Below are positions 1-6,661 of a DNA stretch of 9,923 nt, one piece after another; within the stretch, counting starts at the first letter, position 1; every line of letters starts with the position of its first letter. The notes under the pieces are model-generated. The model saw nothing but the letters and a program-made list of their open reading frames with translations, searched no databases and was not told the DNA's origin. The stretch comes from Candidatus Bathyarchaeota archaeon. GTDB lineage: Archaea > Thermoproteota > Bathyarchaeia > 40CM-2-53-6. The position numbers and the translations under genes were made by a program. The DNA lies in the NCBI GenBank assembly GCA_005888675.1, contig VBBA01000150.1:1-9923 (forward strand), in the 5' to 3' direction.

Positions 1-1149
1 GTTGCAATAGTCGGCGCTGGTATGACCCTTTTCCGTAGACGAATGCTGGAGACGGGAAAGGAACTGAGCTTCGAAGCGACTAAGATGGCATTGGACAGTG
101 CCGGCTTGACATTGAATGATATTGACTCGGTAGTCTCTGGATCCGCACCTGATGCGTTCGATGGAGTGCACATGAAAGGAGAGTACTTGCTGGACGGCAT
201 GGGCGCAGTCGGGAAGCCCTATCAACGGGTCTATGTTGGTGGCGGGACGGGAGTGTTCACACCGGCCGCTGGCTGGTGGAATGTAGCATCTGGATTCTCG
301 GACGTCTGCCTGTGTGTGGCGGAGGAGAAGATGAGCCCATTACATCCACATCCACAATATGCCTTCTGGAGTATTTTCGACCAGATACTCGAACGTCCCC
401 TGGGCGTAACGCTTCTCTGGATATTCTCCTTGGAGATGAGGCGTTACATGCACAAGTATGGCATCACGGAGGAAGAGATTGCATCGGTGGCAGTGAAGAA
501 CAAGGGGAACGCGATAGACCATCCTTGTGCGCAACTAGCATCTAAGATTACGGTCGATGATGTGATGAACTCCGAGCCTATTTGCTGGCCAGTGAAACGG
601 TTGGACGTGAGTCCACCTAGTGACGGAGCGGCGACGGTGATATTGGCTTCTGAGAAAGTTGCAAAGAAGCTGACAGATCAACCGGTTTGGCTGGACGGAA
701 TCGGCTGGACCTTGGACAGTACGCACTGGACGAACAGAGACCTCGCGTACCCGGAGTACCTAGAGAAAGCGGCCAGGATGGCGTACAAGATGGCTGGCAT
801 AAAGAATCCGCGAAAGGAGATCGATATCGCAGAGGTCTACGATCCCTTCGACTACAAAGAACTACACCACATGGAAGGATTACAATTGGCGGGCAAGGGC
901 GAGGCGGCAAAGATGGCGGGGGAGGGCATCACGCAGAGAGATGGTGAACTACCTGTATGTCCGTCTGGAGGATTGCTCGGAGTCGGGAATCCTATTGCAG
1001 CGGCGGGAATGATGAAGATATGTGAGATATTCTGGCAGTTGAGAGGCGAGGCAGGGAAGCGGCAGGTCAAGAAGGATGCGCGGACAGGATTGGCCCAGGC
1101 ATGGGGCGACCTAATGCAAGTTGGGACTGTCTGTGTGATGAGATCATAG
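1..1149 (+). CDS. Thiolase-fold protein (SCP2/lipid-transfer type), 5' end cut by window edge
   Basis: The frame is open from base 1, reading VAIVGAGMTLF, the usual thiolase N-terminus, so the true start lies just outside the window and the ATG at 22 is internal. The fold is recognisable over about 382 visible residues: the ASGFSDV...EEKMS segment, SPPSDGAA near residue 205, and CPSGGLLGVGNP near 320-331. Numbered from base 1, the position of the nucleophilic Cys (normally in a CASG-like motif) is in a GGGTG stretch at about 80-84. The GHP His motif reads GNP at about 329-331. The usual HDCF or NEAF motif reads YDPF at about 280-283, and the C-terminal CxG motif is absent. A normal Claisen thiolase is therefore unlikely. 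Known relatives with such losses, such as Ltp2-type aldolases, act on acyl-CoA with a DUF35 partner, and two DUF35 genes follow here at once. Family assignment is secure; the reaction is inferred and its substrate unknown. Confidence 0.9.
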   Translation, partial: VAIVGAGMTLFRRRMLETGKELSFEATKMALDSAGLTLNDIDSVVSGSAPDAFDGVHMKGEYLLDGMGAVGKPYQRVYVGGGTGVFTPAAGWWNVASGFSDVCLCVAEEKMSPLHPHPQYAFWSIFDQILERPLGVTLLWIFSLEMRRYMHKYGITEEEIASVAVKNKGNAIDHPCAQLASKITVDDVMNSEPICWPVKRLDVSPPSDGAATVILASEKVAKKLTDQPVWLDGIGWTLDSTHWTNRDLAYPEYLEKAARMAYKMAGIKNPRKEIDIAEVYDPFDYKELHHMEGLQLAGKGEAAKMAGEGITQRDGELPVCPSGGLLGVGNPIAAAGMMKICEIFWQLRGEAGKRQVKKDARTGLAQAWGDLMQVGTVCVMRS

Positions 1150-1162
1150 AAGAGGGGAAAAA

Positions 1163-1687
1163 ATGTCAAAGAAGATCGTATCATATCCTGGTAGGGAAAT
1201 AACGACTGAAGAAGTTCGGAAAGGCAAGGTACTGGAATCAATCCAGAAGGTCGAACCCCGGTACAATTGGGCAGCAGGAGTCGCTATCAGCAGGTTCCTT
1301 ACCGAGTTGAAAAATGGAAAGATCATTGGAAGAAAATGCATGCAATGCAAGAGAATACTGGTCCCCCCGAGAATGTACTGTGAACAATGCTACCGCCCAA
1401 CCGATGAGTGGGTCGAAGTGAAAGACACAGGCACGATCAACACCTATTCAGTCTCACATGTAGCTGCGGACGCGAGCCGGTTGAAAGAGTTACTAGTCGT
1501 CGCAGTGGTCGATATTGACGGAGCCAGCCCGGGAATGGGAATACTTCACCATCTCGGTGAAGTCGAGCCCGATCCTGTCAAGATCCATATTGGAATGAAG
1601 GTCAAAGCCGTCTGGAAGCCCAAAGAAGAAAGACAGGGCGCTATCACAGACATCAAATATTTCAGACCATTAAGAGGGGAGAACTGA
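1163..1687 (+). CDS. DUF35 Zn-ribbon/OB-fold protein, first copy
   Basis: This 174-residue protein has the DUF35 architecture. An N-terminal helical stretch (about 33-52) leads into a rubredoxin-like zinc ribbon with Cys59, Cys62, Cys73 and Cys76 (CMQC and CEQC, joined by PPRMY). An OB-fold follows (about 82-170) and ends in the typical KYFRPL. DUF35 proteins bind acyl-CoA and bridge or channel substrates for thiolase-family partners. The gene starts 13 bases after the thiolase-like stop, with a clear ribosome binding site (GAGGGG at 1152-1157, five bases before ATG), so translation in one operon is likely. About 30 extra residues precede the usual domain start. Function is inferred as accessory subunit of the upstream enzyme. 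Confidence 0.92.
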   Translation: MSKKIVSYPGREITTEEVRKGKVLESIQKVEPRYNWAAGVAISRFLTELKNGKIIGRKCMQCKRILVPPRMYCEQCYRPTDEWVEVKDTGTINTYSVSHVAADASRLKELLVVAVVDIDGASPGMGILHHLGEVEPDPVKIHIGMKVKAVWKPKEERQGAITDIKYFRPLRGEN

Positions 1688-1693
1688 GGGACT

Positions 1694-2167
1694 ATGCCGA
1701 TACTAGAGAAGATAGTCAAGTCGGAAGATGCGAAGCACTGGGCAGACAGCATTCCACTGGAATTTCACTATACTGCCGGCGTGGCTGGTGAAGAATTCCT
1801 TCGAGAGCTGAAGGACAACGGACGTCTGATCGCGTCCAAGTGTCCGAAATGCAAGAATAGCTACGTCCCAGCCCGGATGTACTGTGCAACCTGTTTCCTA
1901 GAGACGAAGGACCGACACAACATCACATCACAAGGCGTAGTCTACAGTTTCGCGGTTGTCGACCGGGATCGATCCGGGAAAAAACTACCAAAGCCTGCAG
2001 TAATCGCCTTAGTCAAGTTTGAGGGGATAAAGGGAGGCATTGTCCACTTGCTGGACGTAGAGAGCTCCAAGGATGCTGCGATAGGAATGAAGGTCTCTCT
2101 CGTTTTGAAGGACCGGAGCGAGAGGGTCGGGTCTCTATTAGATATCCTTGGGTTCAGGCCTACTTAG
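1694..2167 (+). CDS. DUF35 Zn-ribbon/OB-fold protein, second copy
   Basis: This 157-residue paralogue of the preceding gene has the same layout. A helix (about 24-40, YTAGVAGEEFLRELK) is followed by a zinc ribbon with Cys50, Cys53, Cys64 and Cys67 and the shared PARMYC loop. The OB-fold spans about 75-155 and ends in GFRPT. The start codon lies six bases after the upstream TGA, and the GAGGG that overlaps this stop (1686-1690) can serve as its ribosome binding site, so the two copies are translationally linked. The copies differ widely outside the ribbon and the helix, which suggests an old duplication and distinct roles, for instance a heteromeric partner pair. It is the last gene of the operon; the next gene is convergent. 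Partner and substrate are not visible. Confidence 0.92.
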   Translation: MPILEKIVKSEDAKHWADSIPLEFHYTAGVAGEEFLRELKDNGRLIASKCPKCKNSYVPARMYCATCFLETKDRHNITSQGVVYSFAVVDRDRSGKKLPKPAVIALVKFEGIKGGIVHLLDVESSKDAAIGMKVSLVLKDRSERVGSLLDILGFRPT

Positions 2168-2174
2168 ACCGCTG

Positions 2175-2183
2175 AAAAAATAA
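2175..2183 (-). terminator. T-run terminator for the HTH_10 gene
   Basis: On the minus strand an ATTTTTT run begins a few bases after the TAG stop of the HTH_10 gene. Archaeal transcription commonly ends at such U-runs without a strong hairpin. The plus-strand operon that ends at 2167 has no matching T-run here. Confidence 0.45.
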
Positions 2184-2185
2184 GT

Positions 2186-2998
2186 CTAACTGTCCACTCG
2201 GGTATCCGACCTATTCTCCGCCTCCAGCTGGACAGTCAATTGTCTCATCATTCTCGCGCCGACGCTGGCCCCTGCTGCTCTGGTTCGAGTATTGAAAGGT
2301 GACCGGGGCACTTTTGCGTACATCATCATGTATGGCGCTATGGCGAACATGATTTTACTCTCGGCTTTCCTGATGTGCTCTTCGAAGGTGCTTCGTGGTT
2401 GGCCGTTCCTCTTGGCAATATCCTCGGCAGTAGTTCTCTTGGGTATCTCGAAGTAGCCGTCCTCAACAGCCGTCAACAAGGCCTTGGTCTGTTTGCTAGT
2501 TAATTGGCCGAAGAGGCTGCTCAACGACATGAGGAAGGCGTCGTCAGTCACTCCCTCGGCGATCTCCTTCTTGTGAAGAACCTCAATCTTCCCAATCTTG
2601 TCCAAGTCTCTAAGGAGACCTTTGACATCGCTATCGTCGAATCCAACCAGTCGGTAATGTTCCCAGCCTCCCATCAAAACGGTCGGCGGGACCTCCATGA
2701 AATTGTGCCTTGCAATTATTGGGTCGGTCCCTTTTCCATTTCCTGCGCACATGCAGGTCTTGGCGATCAATTGGAACTTGCCTTGATGGAAGGATTTCGA
2801 GATGATCTTGCCGCGCCCAGACTTTGCTATAGTGGTCATCTCTTTCTGGAGCCCTTCAAATGTAGCGAAGCCGTCGGCTTCGATCTCTAGAATGTCCGCG
2901 GCGTGGTTGCACCACATTGAGATCCGTGCGTTTGGAAACTTCCTGGTTAGATCGTTATGTGGGCAGTCGTGTTGTACTCGTAGAAAGAGCTCGAACAA
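2186..2998 (-). CDS. Bat-type HTH_10 transcriptional regulator
   Basis: The protein has 270 residues. Residues about 166-217 form the HTH_10 domain of bacterio-opsin-activator-type archaeal regulators: LTSKQTKALLTAVEDGYFEIP, then RTTAEDIAKRNGQPRSTFEE and HIRKAESKI. The N-terminal 150 residues form a sensor-like region rich in Cys and His (His10, Cys12, His14, Cys30, His32, Cys82, Cys84), matching no GAF or PAS domain I can name. The C-terminal 40 residues are basic and low in complexity. The start is TTG. The only upstream in-frame room is three codons after a TAG, and a GAGG six bases upstream supports the choice. A TATA-like box sits about 38 bases upstream. The gene is convergent with the DUF35 operon and divergent from the small genes, so its target may be either. 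Ligand is unknown. Confidence 0.85.
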   Translation of the reverse strand: MFELFLRVQHDCPHNDLTRKFPNARISMWCNHAADILEIEADGFATFEGLQKEMTTIAKSGRGKIISKSFHQGKFQLIAKTCMCAGNGKGTDPIIARHNFMEVPPTVLMGGWEHYRLVGFDDSDVKGLLRDLDKIGKIEVLHKKEIAEGVTDDAFLMSLSSLFGQLTSKQTKALLTAVEDGYFEIPKRTTAEDIAKRNGQPRSTFEEHIRKAESKIMFAIAPYMMMYAKVPRSPFNTRTRAAGASVGARMMRQLTVQLEAENRSDTRVDS

Positions 2999-3004
2999 GT
3001 CGAT

Positions 3005-3008
3005 CCTC
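3005..3008 (-). promoter_or_regulatory. Ribosome binding site fixing a TTG start
   Basis: GAGG on the minus strand lies six bases before the TTG at 2998. An in-frame TAG sits at 3008-3010, so the coding region cannot begin further upstream. The nearest in-frame ATG downstream, at Met28, would cut off the conserved-looking HDCP segment. Confidence 0.6.
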
Positions 3009-3031
3009 TATCGAATCATGGGTTTTCTTGA

Positions 3032-3039
3032 CCTATAAG
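3032..3039 (-). promoter_or_regulatory. TATA-like box of the HTH_10 gene
   Basis: The minus strand reads CTTATAGG here, centred near 3036. With the archaeal spacing of about 25 bases the transcript would begin near 3011, leaving a leader of roughly 12 bases that just contains the GAGG site. A GCCGGCGG motif lies directly upstream of the box at 3046-3053, where an activator site could be. Confidence 0.45.
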
Positions 3040-3045
3040 TGAAGT

Positions 3046-3109
3046 GCCGGCGGTCGCTGGTAGTCTATTGCCGACTCTCGACTGTGTAACTATAGCCGGC
3101 GGGTGCCGG
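3046..3109. repeat. Pair of imperfect 15-bp direct repeats in a divergent promoter region
   Basis: GCCGGCGG occurs at 3046-3053 and again at 3095-3102. The match extends to 12 of 15 bases: the first copy continues TCGCTGG, the second GTGCCGG. Starts are 49 bases apart. Each copy has CTATA to its left (3033-3037 and 3090-3094). The surrounding DNA has no gene. The copies flank the space between the HTH_10 gene and the small gene pair, so they may be binding sites for a shared regulator, perhaps HTH_10 itself. That role is inferred. Confidence 0.5.
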
Positions 3110-3164
3110 GATAAGGATAATCCGTCAAGACGACCGCTTGATCGTTTCAGAGGCGAATGAAAAA

Positions 3165-3413
3165 ATGGAAACTCGAAATGAGTGGATGAAGAGTAATGGC
3201 CGGAGCCGTGGAATAGTCTCCGCTACTCGAGGTCTCATAGGATCCGTGTGGAATGGAGTGCAAGGATTGCACGAAACAAAATTGCAGCGCACAAAGGCGA
3301 TCTCCGTTACGCCCTACGATTGGGTCACGATTGACGACTCACGTAAGATGGCAGAGCTGGAGCACTGGAGAAGCCTAGCATACGCGAATAATTCCCGATA
3401 CCAGATAAGGTAG
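3165..3413 (+). CDS. Small hypothetical protein (82 residues)
   Basis: I do not recognise this protein. It is basic and Trp-containing, starting METRNEWMKSNGRSRGIV. A glycine-rich middle (TRGLIGSVWNGVQGL) could be a short amphipathic segment. The C-terminal half is VTPYDWVTIDDSRKMAELEHW followed by SLAYANNSRYQIR. Codon use looks natural and there is no competing gene on either strand. ATG at 3165 is preferred; an in-frame TTG at 3138 would add nine residues, and GAGG at 3150-3153 lies somewhat far from the ATG. The next small gene begins six bases after its stop, which supports a real two-gene unit. No signal peptide or metal-binding motif is seen. It could still be a chance open frame. Confidence 0.5.
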   Translation: METRNEWMKSNGRSRGIVSATRGLIGSVWNGVQGLHETKLQRTKAISVTPYDWVTIDDSRKMAELEHWRSLAYANNSRYQIR

Positions 3414-3419
3414 ACCAAG

Positions 3420-3632
3420 ATGGAGCACCAATCAAGACCCGAGAGAAGGTTCGATCAACACAGGATACTGCTTGAGGACTATTCCACCGCCAAAGCCACC
3501 GGTCTGAGCGCTGCACTCCACCTCTGCCCCGTTTGTGGCGTATCATCAGAATGTCACAATATCGGAGACAGCTTCCACGGCTGTCGGCTATGTGGATCAA
3601 TATGGCAGGACCGTCCGTCAAAATCCAGCTAA
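3420..3632 (+). CDS. Small zinc-ribbon protein (70 residues)
   Basis: The protein carries two Cys knuckles, CPVCG at residues 36-40 and CRLCG at 55-59, spaced CxxC-x15-CxxC, plus Cys45 and nearby His47 and His54. This is a typical zinc-ribbon plan. The N-terminal 35 residues are polar and probably helical (RRFDQHRILLEDYSTAKATG). It starts six bases after the preceding stop, with AAGGT nearby upstream, so the two are probably co-expressed. Small zinc ribbons of this sort in archaea bind nucleic acid or act as protein adaptors, but nothing here decides between them. No family name can be given. Another frame overlaps its 3' half on the same strand, but it lacks such motifs. Confidence 0.55.
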   Translation: MEHQSRPERRFDQHRILLEDYSTAKATGLSAALHLCPVCGVSSECHNIGDSFHGCRLCGSIWQDRPSKSS

Positions 3633-3636
3633 GGCC

Positions 3637-3651
3637 TTCCTCTTTTTGGAA
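3637..3651 (+). terminator. Possible terminator after the small gene pair
   Basis: CTTCC and GGAAG can pair around a T-rich loop with five consecutive T, a few bases after the TAA of the zinc-ribbon gene. The T-run is short and inside the loop, so this is weak evidence. Confidence 0.3.
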
Positions 3652-3687
3652 GATACTCCGAGCTGGCTTGGAAACCCAGGCTATTCT

Positions 3688-4443
3688 TCAGATCTTCCCG
3701 ATGAAGACGCGCGTTTCGTAGAGCATTCTCACCTTCCCCTTTTCAGCGTGTGACTCGAATAGATTAGAGATGTCATTCTTCAATGCCGTGAATTTTTCTT
3801 TTTCGGACGAGTTAGGCATGTACGACGCGGACATGATCCGCCCTGCAAGTCCCTGACGATCGAGGAATTGTTCGTTCGAGAGATTGAACTTTTTGAACAT
3901 TCCATCTCTGAACCAGCTTGACAAGAAAGCGTTGTTTACCTCTGGAACTTTCGCCCTATCTCTAGCATGTCTCCGAACAAGGGAATCGTATTCTTTCATA
4001 AATGGATCTTTCTCGCTTCTGTCATTGTACACGATACAAACATCTCGGTTATTCCTGAGAATCCTCTCAAACCCCTTCTTTGCGAGTTGAAAATCGAACC
4101 AGTGAAGCGCCTGTCCCACGGTAACTAGGTCGATGCTAGAATCTTTGAGCGTCGTGTCCTCAGCTCTTCCTTTTATGCTGACAAAATTTGGAAAGCTGGA
4201 AAGGCCCTGCTCAGCGAAGGACCTCATTTCATCATTGGGTTCGACACAGAAGACCTTGTTCCCGTTTTGCAGGAATAGTCTTGAGAGCAACCCGGTTCCG
4301 GATCCAATATCGGCAACCGTTTTGTCCTGGTCAAAACCACACTCTGTTTTCAGGATATCAAGAATCTGCCTAGGGTACTCCGGCCTGTGCATCGAGTAGT
4401 CAGATGCTCGTCCGGTGAAGCGATGAGTAAAGTCCTCTGACAT
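3688..4443 (-). CDS. Class I SAM-dependent methyltransferase
   Basis: The protein has 251 residues with a Rossmann-like methyltransferase domain in the first 140. FTGRASDYSMHRPEYP (about 9-24) is the entry motif of the UbiE/TAM-like group. VADIGSGTG (43-51) is the glycine-rich SAM loop, VEPN (67-70) holds the acidic residue that binds the SAM ribose, and GRAED (92-96) is motif II. QALHWFD (111-117) is motif III, typical of small-molecule methyltransferases. The C-terminal 110 residues are helical and variable, which usually sets the substrate. The ATG start has AGGA about six bases upstream. It lies 45 bases after the GNAT stop on the same strand, so the two are probably co-transcribed. The methyl acceptor cannot be told from sequence. 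Confidence 0.9.
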   Translation of the reverse strand: MSEDFTHRFTGRASDYSMHRPEYPRQILDILKTECGFDQDKTVADIGSGTGLLSRLFLQNGNKVFCVEPNDEMRSFAEQGLSSFPNFVSIKGRAEDTTLKDSSIDLVTVGQALHWFDFQLAKKGFERILRNNRDVCIVYNDRSEKDPFMKEYDSLVRRHARDRAKVPEVNNAFLSSWFRDGMFKKFNLSNEQFLDRQGLAGRIMSASYMPNSSEKEKFTALKNDISNLFESHAEKGKVRMLYETRVFIGKI

Positions 4444-4488
4444 GATGATTCCTGAGATTCTTGGTTGGTGATTAGTTTGGGGGATGAA

Positions 4489-5397
4489 CTAATTCTTCTT
4501 CTGAAGCTGGAGATATTCGGCCTCGATCCTACCCTGTGATTTGAGATAGAGGATCGCGCCTGGCGCCAGATGGTCCAGACATGCAAGAGTGTAGATTTTC
4601 ATCCTCTTCTGCTTCAGTCGGGTAGCTTCCTGAATAGTGGCCCTCATCAAAGCTGAACCGACGCCTCGCCCTCGGAAGCCTGGAAGCGCATATGCACCGT
4701 TGAACCTAGCCTCTCCTAGTCCATACGAATCAGGTCGCAGAATGGAGAGTCCAACAAGCTTTCCACTAAGAAACGCGCCTATCCAGCCTTGATCCTTCGT
4801 GACGGATTCTTTGACCCAGTCTGCAACCTCCTTTGACCCGCCCTCTTCCTCGATCCACCAATCCCAGAAAGGACGTAGCCCTTCCACCCACACATCGGCC
4901 GCCTCGTCGGCGAAATCTTTTGTCAATCCCCTAGTCTCGACCATGTTCTGTTCCACGGGATATGTTATTGGAAAGTCCCAGCCGATCCGAACTATTCTTC
5001 TAAGAGGTTCGAATCCTGCGTGCTTGTACAGGTCGACGTAGGGTTGGACGGCATGAGTATAGCCTTTCACATATTGGGGATTTTGCATGTAAACGTATTC
5101 GAGGGCGCTCGTGAGAAGTTCTCTCGCGAGTCCGCCTAGATCGGGGTCTCTTACGGCGAGATTTCGAATCTCAAACCAGCCTTCATGTCCAAGCTTGATG
5201 ACACCGATGCATCCAACCATAGTTCCATTCTTTTCGGCGATGAATGAGCCCTCAGGAATGAGACCAGGTAAACCGATTCTTACTCTTGGTAGATACTCTA
5301 ATCCTCTGAAAGTTTCTGACTGAACTTCGAGAAACCCGGCCTCGTCACCTGGCCTGAGATTTCTTATGTGTGTATCAGACAATTTCGACGGCGCCAC
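4489..5397 (-). CDS. GNAT acetyltransferase with two GNAT domains
   Basis: Counted from the farthest possible TTG (5424), the frame has 311 residues. The C-terminal GNAT domain (about 165-310) has a clear acetyl-CoA loop: YALPGFRGRGVGSALM (245-260), with the R-G-R-G-V-G core, then a long helix and LYLKSQGR near the end. The N-terminal half (about 19-150) also looks like a GNAT fold (IRNLRPGDEAG, FEIRNLAVRDPDLGG), but its acetyl-CoA loop is degenerate and probably inactive. Start choice: the TTG at 5424 sits inside an AT-rich TATA-like box (5423-5430), so I prefer GTG at 5397, near the predicted transcript start; TTG at 5382, just before the first strand, is also possible. The transferred group is probably acetyl from acetyl-CoA; the acceptor is unknown. 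It probably forms an operon with the methyltransferase. Confidence 0.87.
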   Translation of the reverse strand: MAPSKLSDTHIRNLRPGDEAGFLEVQSETFRGLEYLPRVRIGLPGLIPEGSFIAEKNGTMVGCIGVIKLGHEGWFEIRNLAVRDPDLGGLARELLTSALEYVYMQNPQYVKGYTHAVQPYVDLYKHAGFEPLRRIVRIGWDFPITYPVEQNMVETRGLTKDFADEAADVWVEGLRPFWDWWIEEEGGSKEVADWVKESVTKDQGWIGAFLSGKLVGLSILRPDSYGLGEARFNGAYALPGFRGRGVGSALMRATIQEATRLKQKRMKIYTLACLDHLAPGAILYLKSQGRIEAEYLQLQKKN

Positions 5398-5422
5398 CAG
5401 TTCGAGCGAACAGCTCGAAGAC

Positions 5423-5430
5423 AATAAAAG
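5423..5430. promoter_or_regulatory. TATA-like box between divergent GNAT and flippase-like genes
   Basis: The minus strand reads CTTTTATT, a fair archaeal TATA box, which would place the GNAT transcript start near 5402. Read on the plus strand, the same AT-rich stretch would place a start near 5450 for the flippase-like gene. No other AT-rich box is seen in the short gap. Confidence 0.35.
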
Positions 5431-5465
5431 GACTCAACTGAGAAACTCAAGAGTGGCACAAAGAC

Positions 5466-6527
5466 TTGCATTTTCCACGGTACGCTCGTCTCATCATCCA
5501 ACTCGCCGCGGGGGTCACCGCCTTCGCCCTTTTCTGGTTGGTTATCAGAGCGAACATAAACAAAGTAGGGAACCTTGTAGGCTCTGTTAACCCACTCATA
5601 CTAGTTCTCGTGTTGTTGTTCGATGTTTTGAATATCATATTCTACGGCACAGCCTGGTATTTTCTCGTGCATACCCTCCACAAGGTCCGACTTGCAAAAT
5701 GTGTACAGGGCGTGATGATCAGCATCTTTGGAGACATACTTGTACCGACTGCATCAGTAACTGGGGAGGCGCTTCGAGTGACCTTCGCAAACCGGGAGTT
5801 TGGCTTGCCTTATCCTGAAGGCATAGCTACGATCCTCGTTCATCGAGTACTCAACGGTCTTGCATCCGGAACGATACTAGCCGTAGGCGCGGCGGTTTTG
5901 GTGTTGGGCGGTGACCTGAGTCCGAGACTTCGATTGTACATACTGGTTCTATTGATTCTTGTCATGATTCCATCTCTGCTTGGAATCACTATGCTGTTTC
6001 GTCCGGGCATCGGGTCGAGGATTGTATTACGCCTCATAGGTGGATTCGCTAATCGTCCGTTGACGGCCGGGTTTGTTCATCGCGTCACAGGAGGAGTCTT
6101 GGGCTTTGAAACTTCTATGAAACTGATAAGGGCTCGAGGTCAAAACATACTCTTCTCGTTTTTCTTTTTGGGTTTTCAATGGTTCTTCCAAGTCCTTATC
6201 CCCTACTCCTTCCTTATCGCAATAAGTTCAACGTTACAACAACCAACAAATTATTGGACCTTCTTCTGGCTCATTTCCGTCGCCTTCCCAATCTTCGGCT
6301 TGGTCAACCTCATTCCGATAGGTATACCTGGGATGGTCGGCATACTGGACAGCGCAATGGCTGGCACCTTTATCCTGCTCGGAATTACCCCTGAGGTCGC
6401 TATCGCTACAACGCTACTAACCAGAATAGTGCTAGTTGTCTTCGAGTTGTCGGTGTGTGGTGCAGTAGTCGCTCTATCGGGCTATCAGAGTCTCATAAAG
6501 ACCCGGAAAACCGTTTCTCATGTTTGA
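5466..6527 (+). CDS. YbhN/UPF0104 flippase-like integral membrane protein
   Basis: The protein has 353 residues and at least seven to eight hydrophobic segments, at about 10-27, 43-60, 84-97, 132-148, 157-178, 228-256, 263-285 and 296-335. Family marks are VTGEALRV (98-105), matching the family's GE-x-x-R motif, and PIGIPGMVGILD (284-295), matching the P-x-PGG-x-G-x-x-E motif with Asp in place of Glu. This is the membrane half of lysylphosphatidylglycerol synthases (MprF). The soluble lysyl-transferase half is absent, as in most archaeal members, so a lipid or lipid-linked sugar transport role is inferred. The TTG start is the only in-frame choice, with a weak GAGTGG upstream. It is divergent from the GNAT gene and followed by 134 bases with only a tRNA promoter. 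Confidence 0.87.
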   Translation: MHFPRYARLIIQLAAGVTAFALFWLVIRANINKVGNLVGSVNPLILVLVLLFDVLNIIFYGTAWYFLVHTLHKVRLAKCVQGVMISIFGDILVPTASVTGEALRVTFANREFGLPYPEGIATILVHRVLNGLASGTILAVGAAVLVLGGDLSPRLRLYILVLLILVMIPSLLGITMLFRPGIGSRIVLRLIGGFANRPLTAGFVHRVTGGVLGFETSMKLIRARGQNILFSFFFLGFQWFFQVLIPYSFLIAISSTLQQPTNYWTFFWLISVAFPIFGLVNLIPIGIPGMVGILDSAMAGTFILLGITPEVAIATTLLTRIVLVVFELSVCGAVVALSGYQSLIKTRKTVSHV

Positions 6528-6627
6528 ATCACGATATTGCGAATGGATGATTGTCTGACTCAATCGGTAAAAGAATACGCGGGGTCTCGTCTCGCATTCA
6601 ACCCCACTCGATTTCTCAGCCAAGAGG

Positions 6628-6635
6628 CTAATAAC
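6628..6635 (+). promoter_or_regulatory. TATA-like box of the tRNA gene
   Basis: CTAATAAC is centred about 31 bases upstream of the first tRNA base, so a transcript would begin a few bases before the mature 5' end. The rest of 6528-6661 shows no gene or strong structure. Confidence 0.35.
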
Positions 6636-6661
6636 TGGTGTTCGGCCAACCGGTTTGACAT

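Noticed and set aside
852..1241. 129-codon open frame on the minus strand
   Set aside because: It lies opposite the thiolase-like gene and the start of the first DUF35 gene, both with strong family matches; its translation shows no domain.
2504..2890. 128-codon open frame on the plus strand
   Set aside because: It overlaps the HTH_10 regulator antisense and has no recognisable motif or ribosome binding site.
3325..3621. 98-codon minus-strand frame over the small gene pair
   Set aside because: It lacks a motif, whereas the plus-strand frames have a spaced CxxC pair and tight gene spacing.
4441..4456. ATGATGA next to CTGA, resembling box C and box D
   Set aside because: It overlaps the methyltransferase start, and the boxes are too close for a C/D RNA.
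6540..6600. Possible C/D box RNA upstream of the tRNA (ATGATT followed by CTGA)
   Set aside because: The boxes are imperfect and only a few bases apart, leaving no room for a guide sequence.
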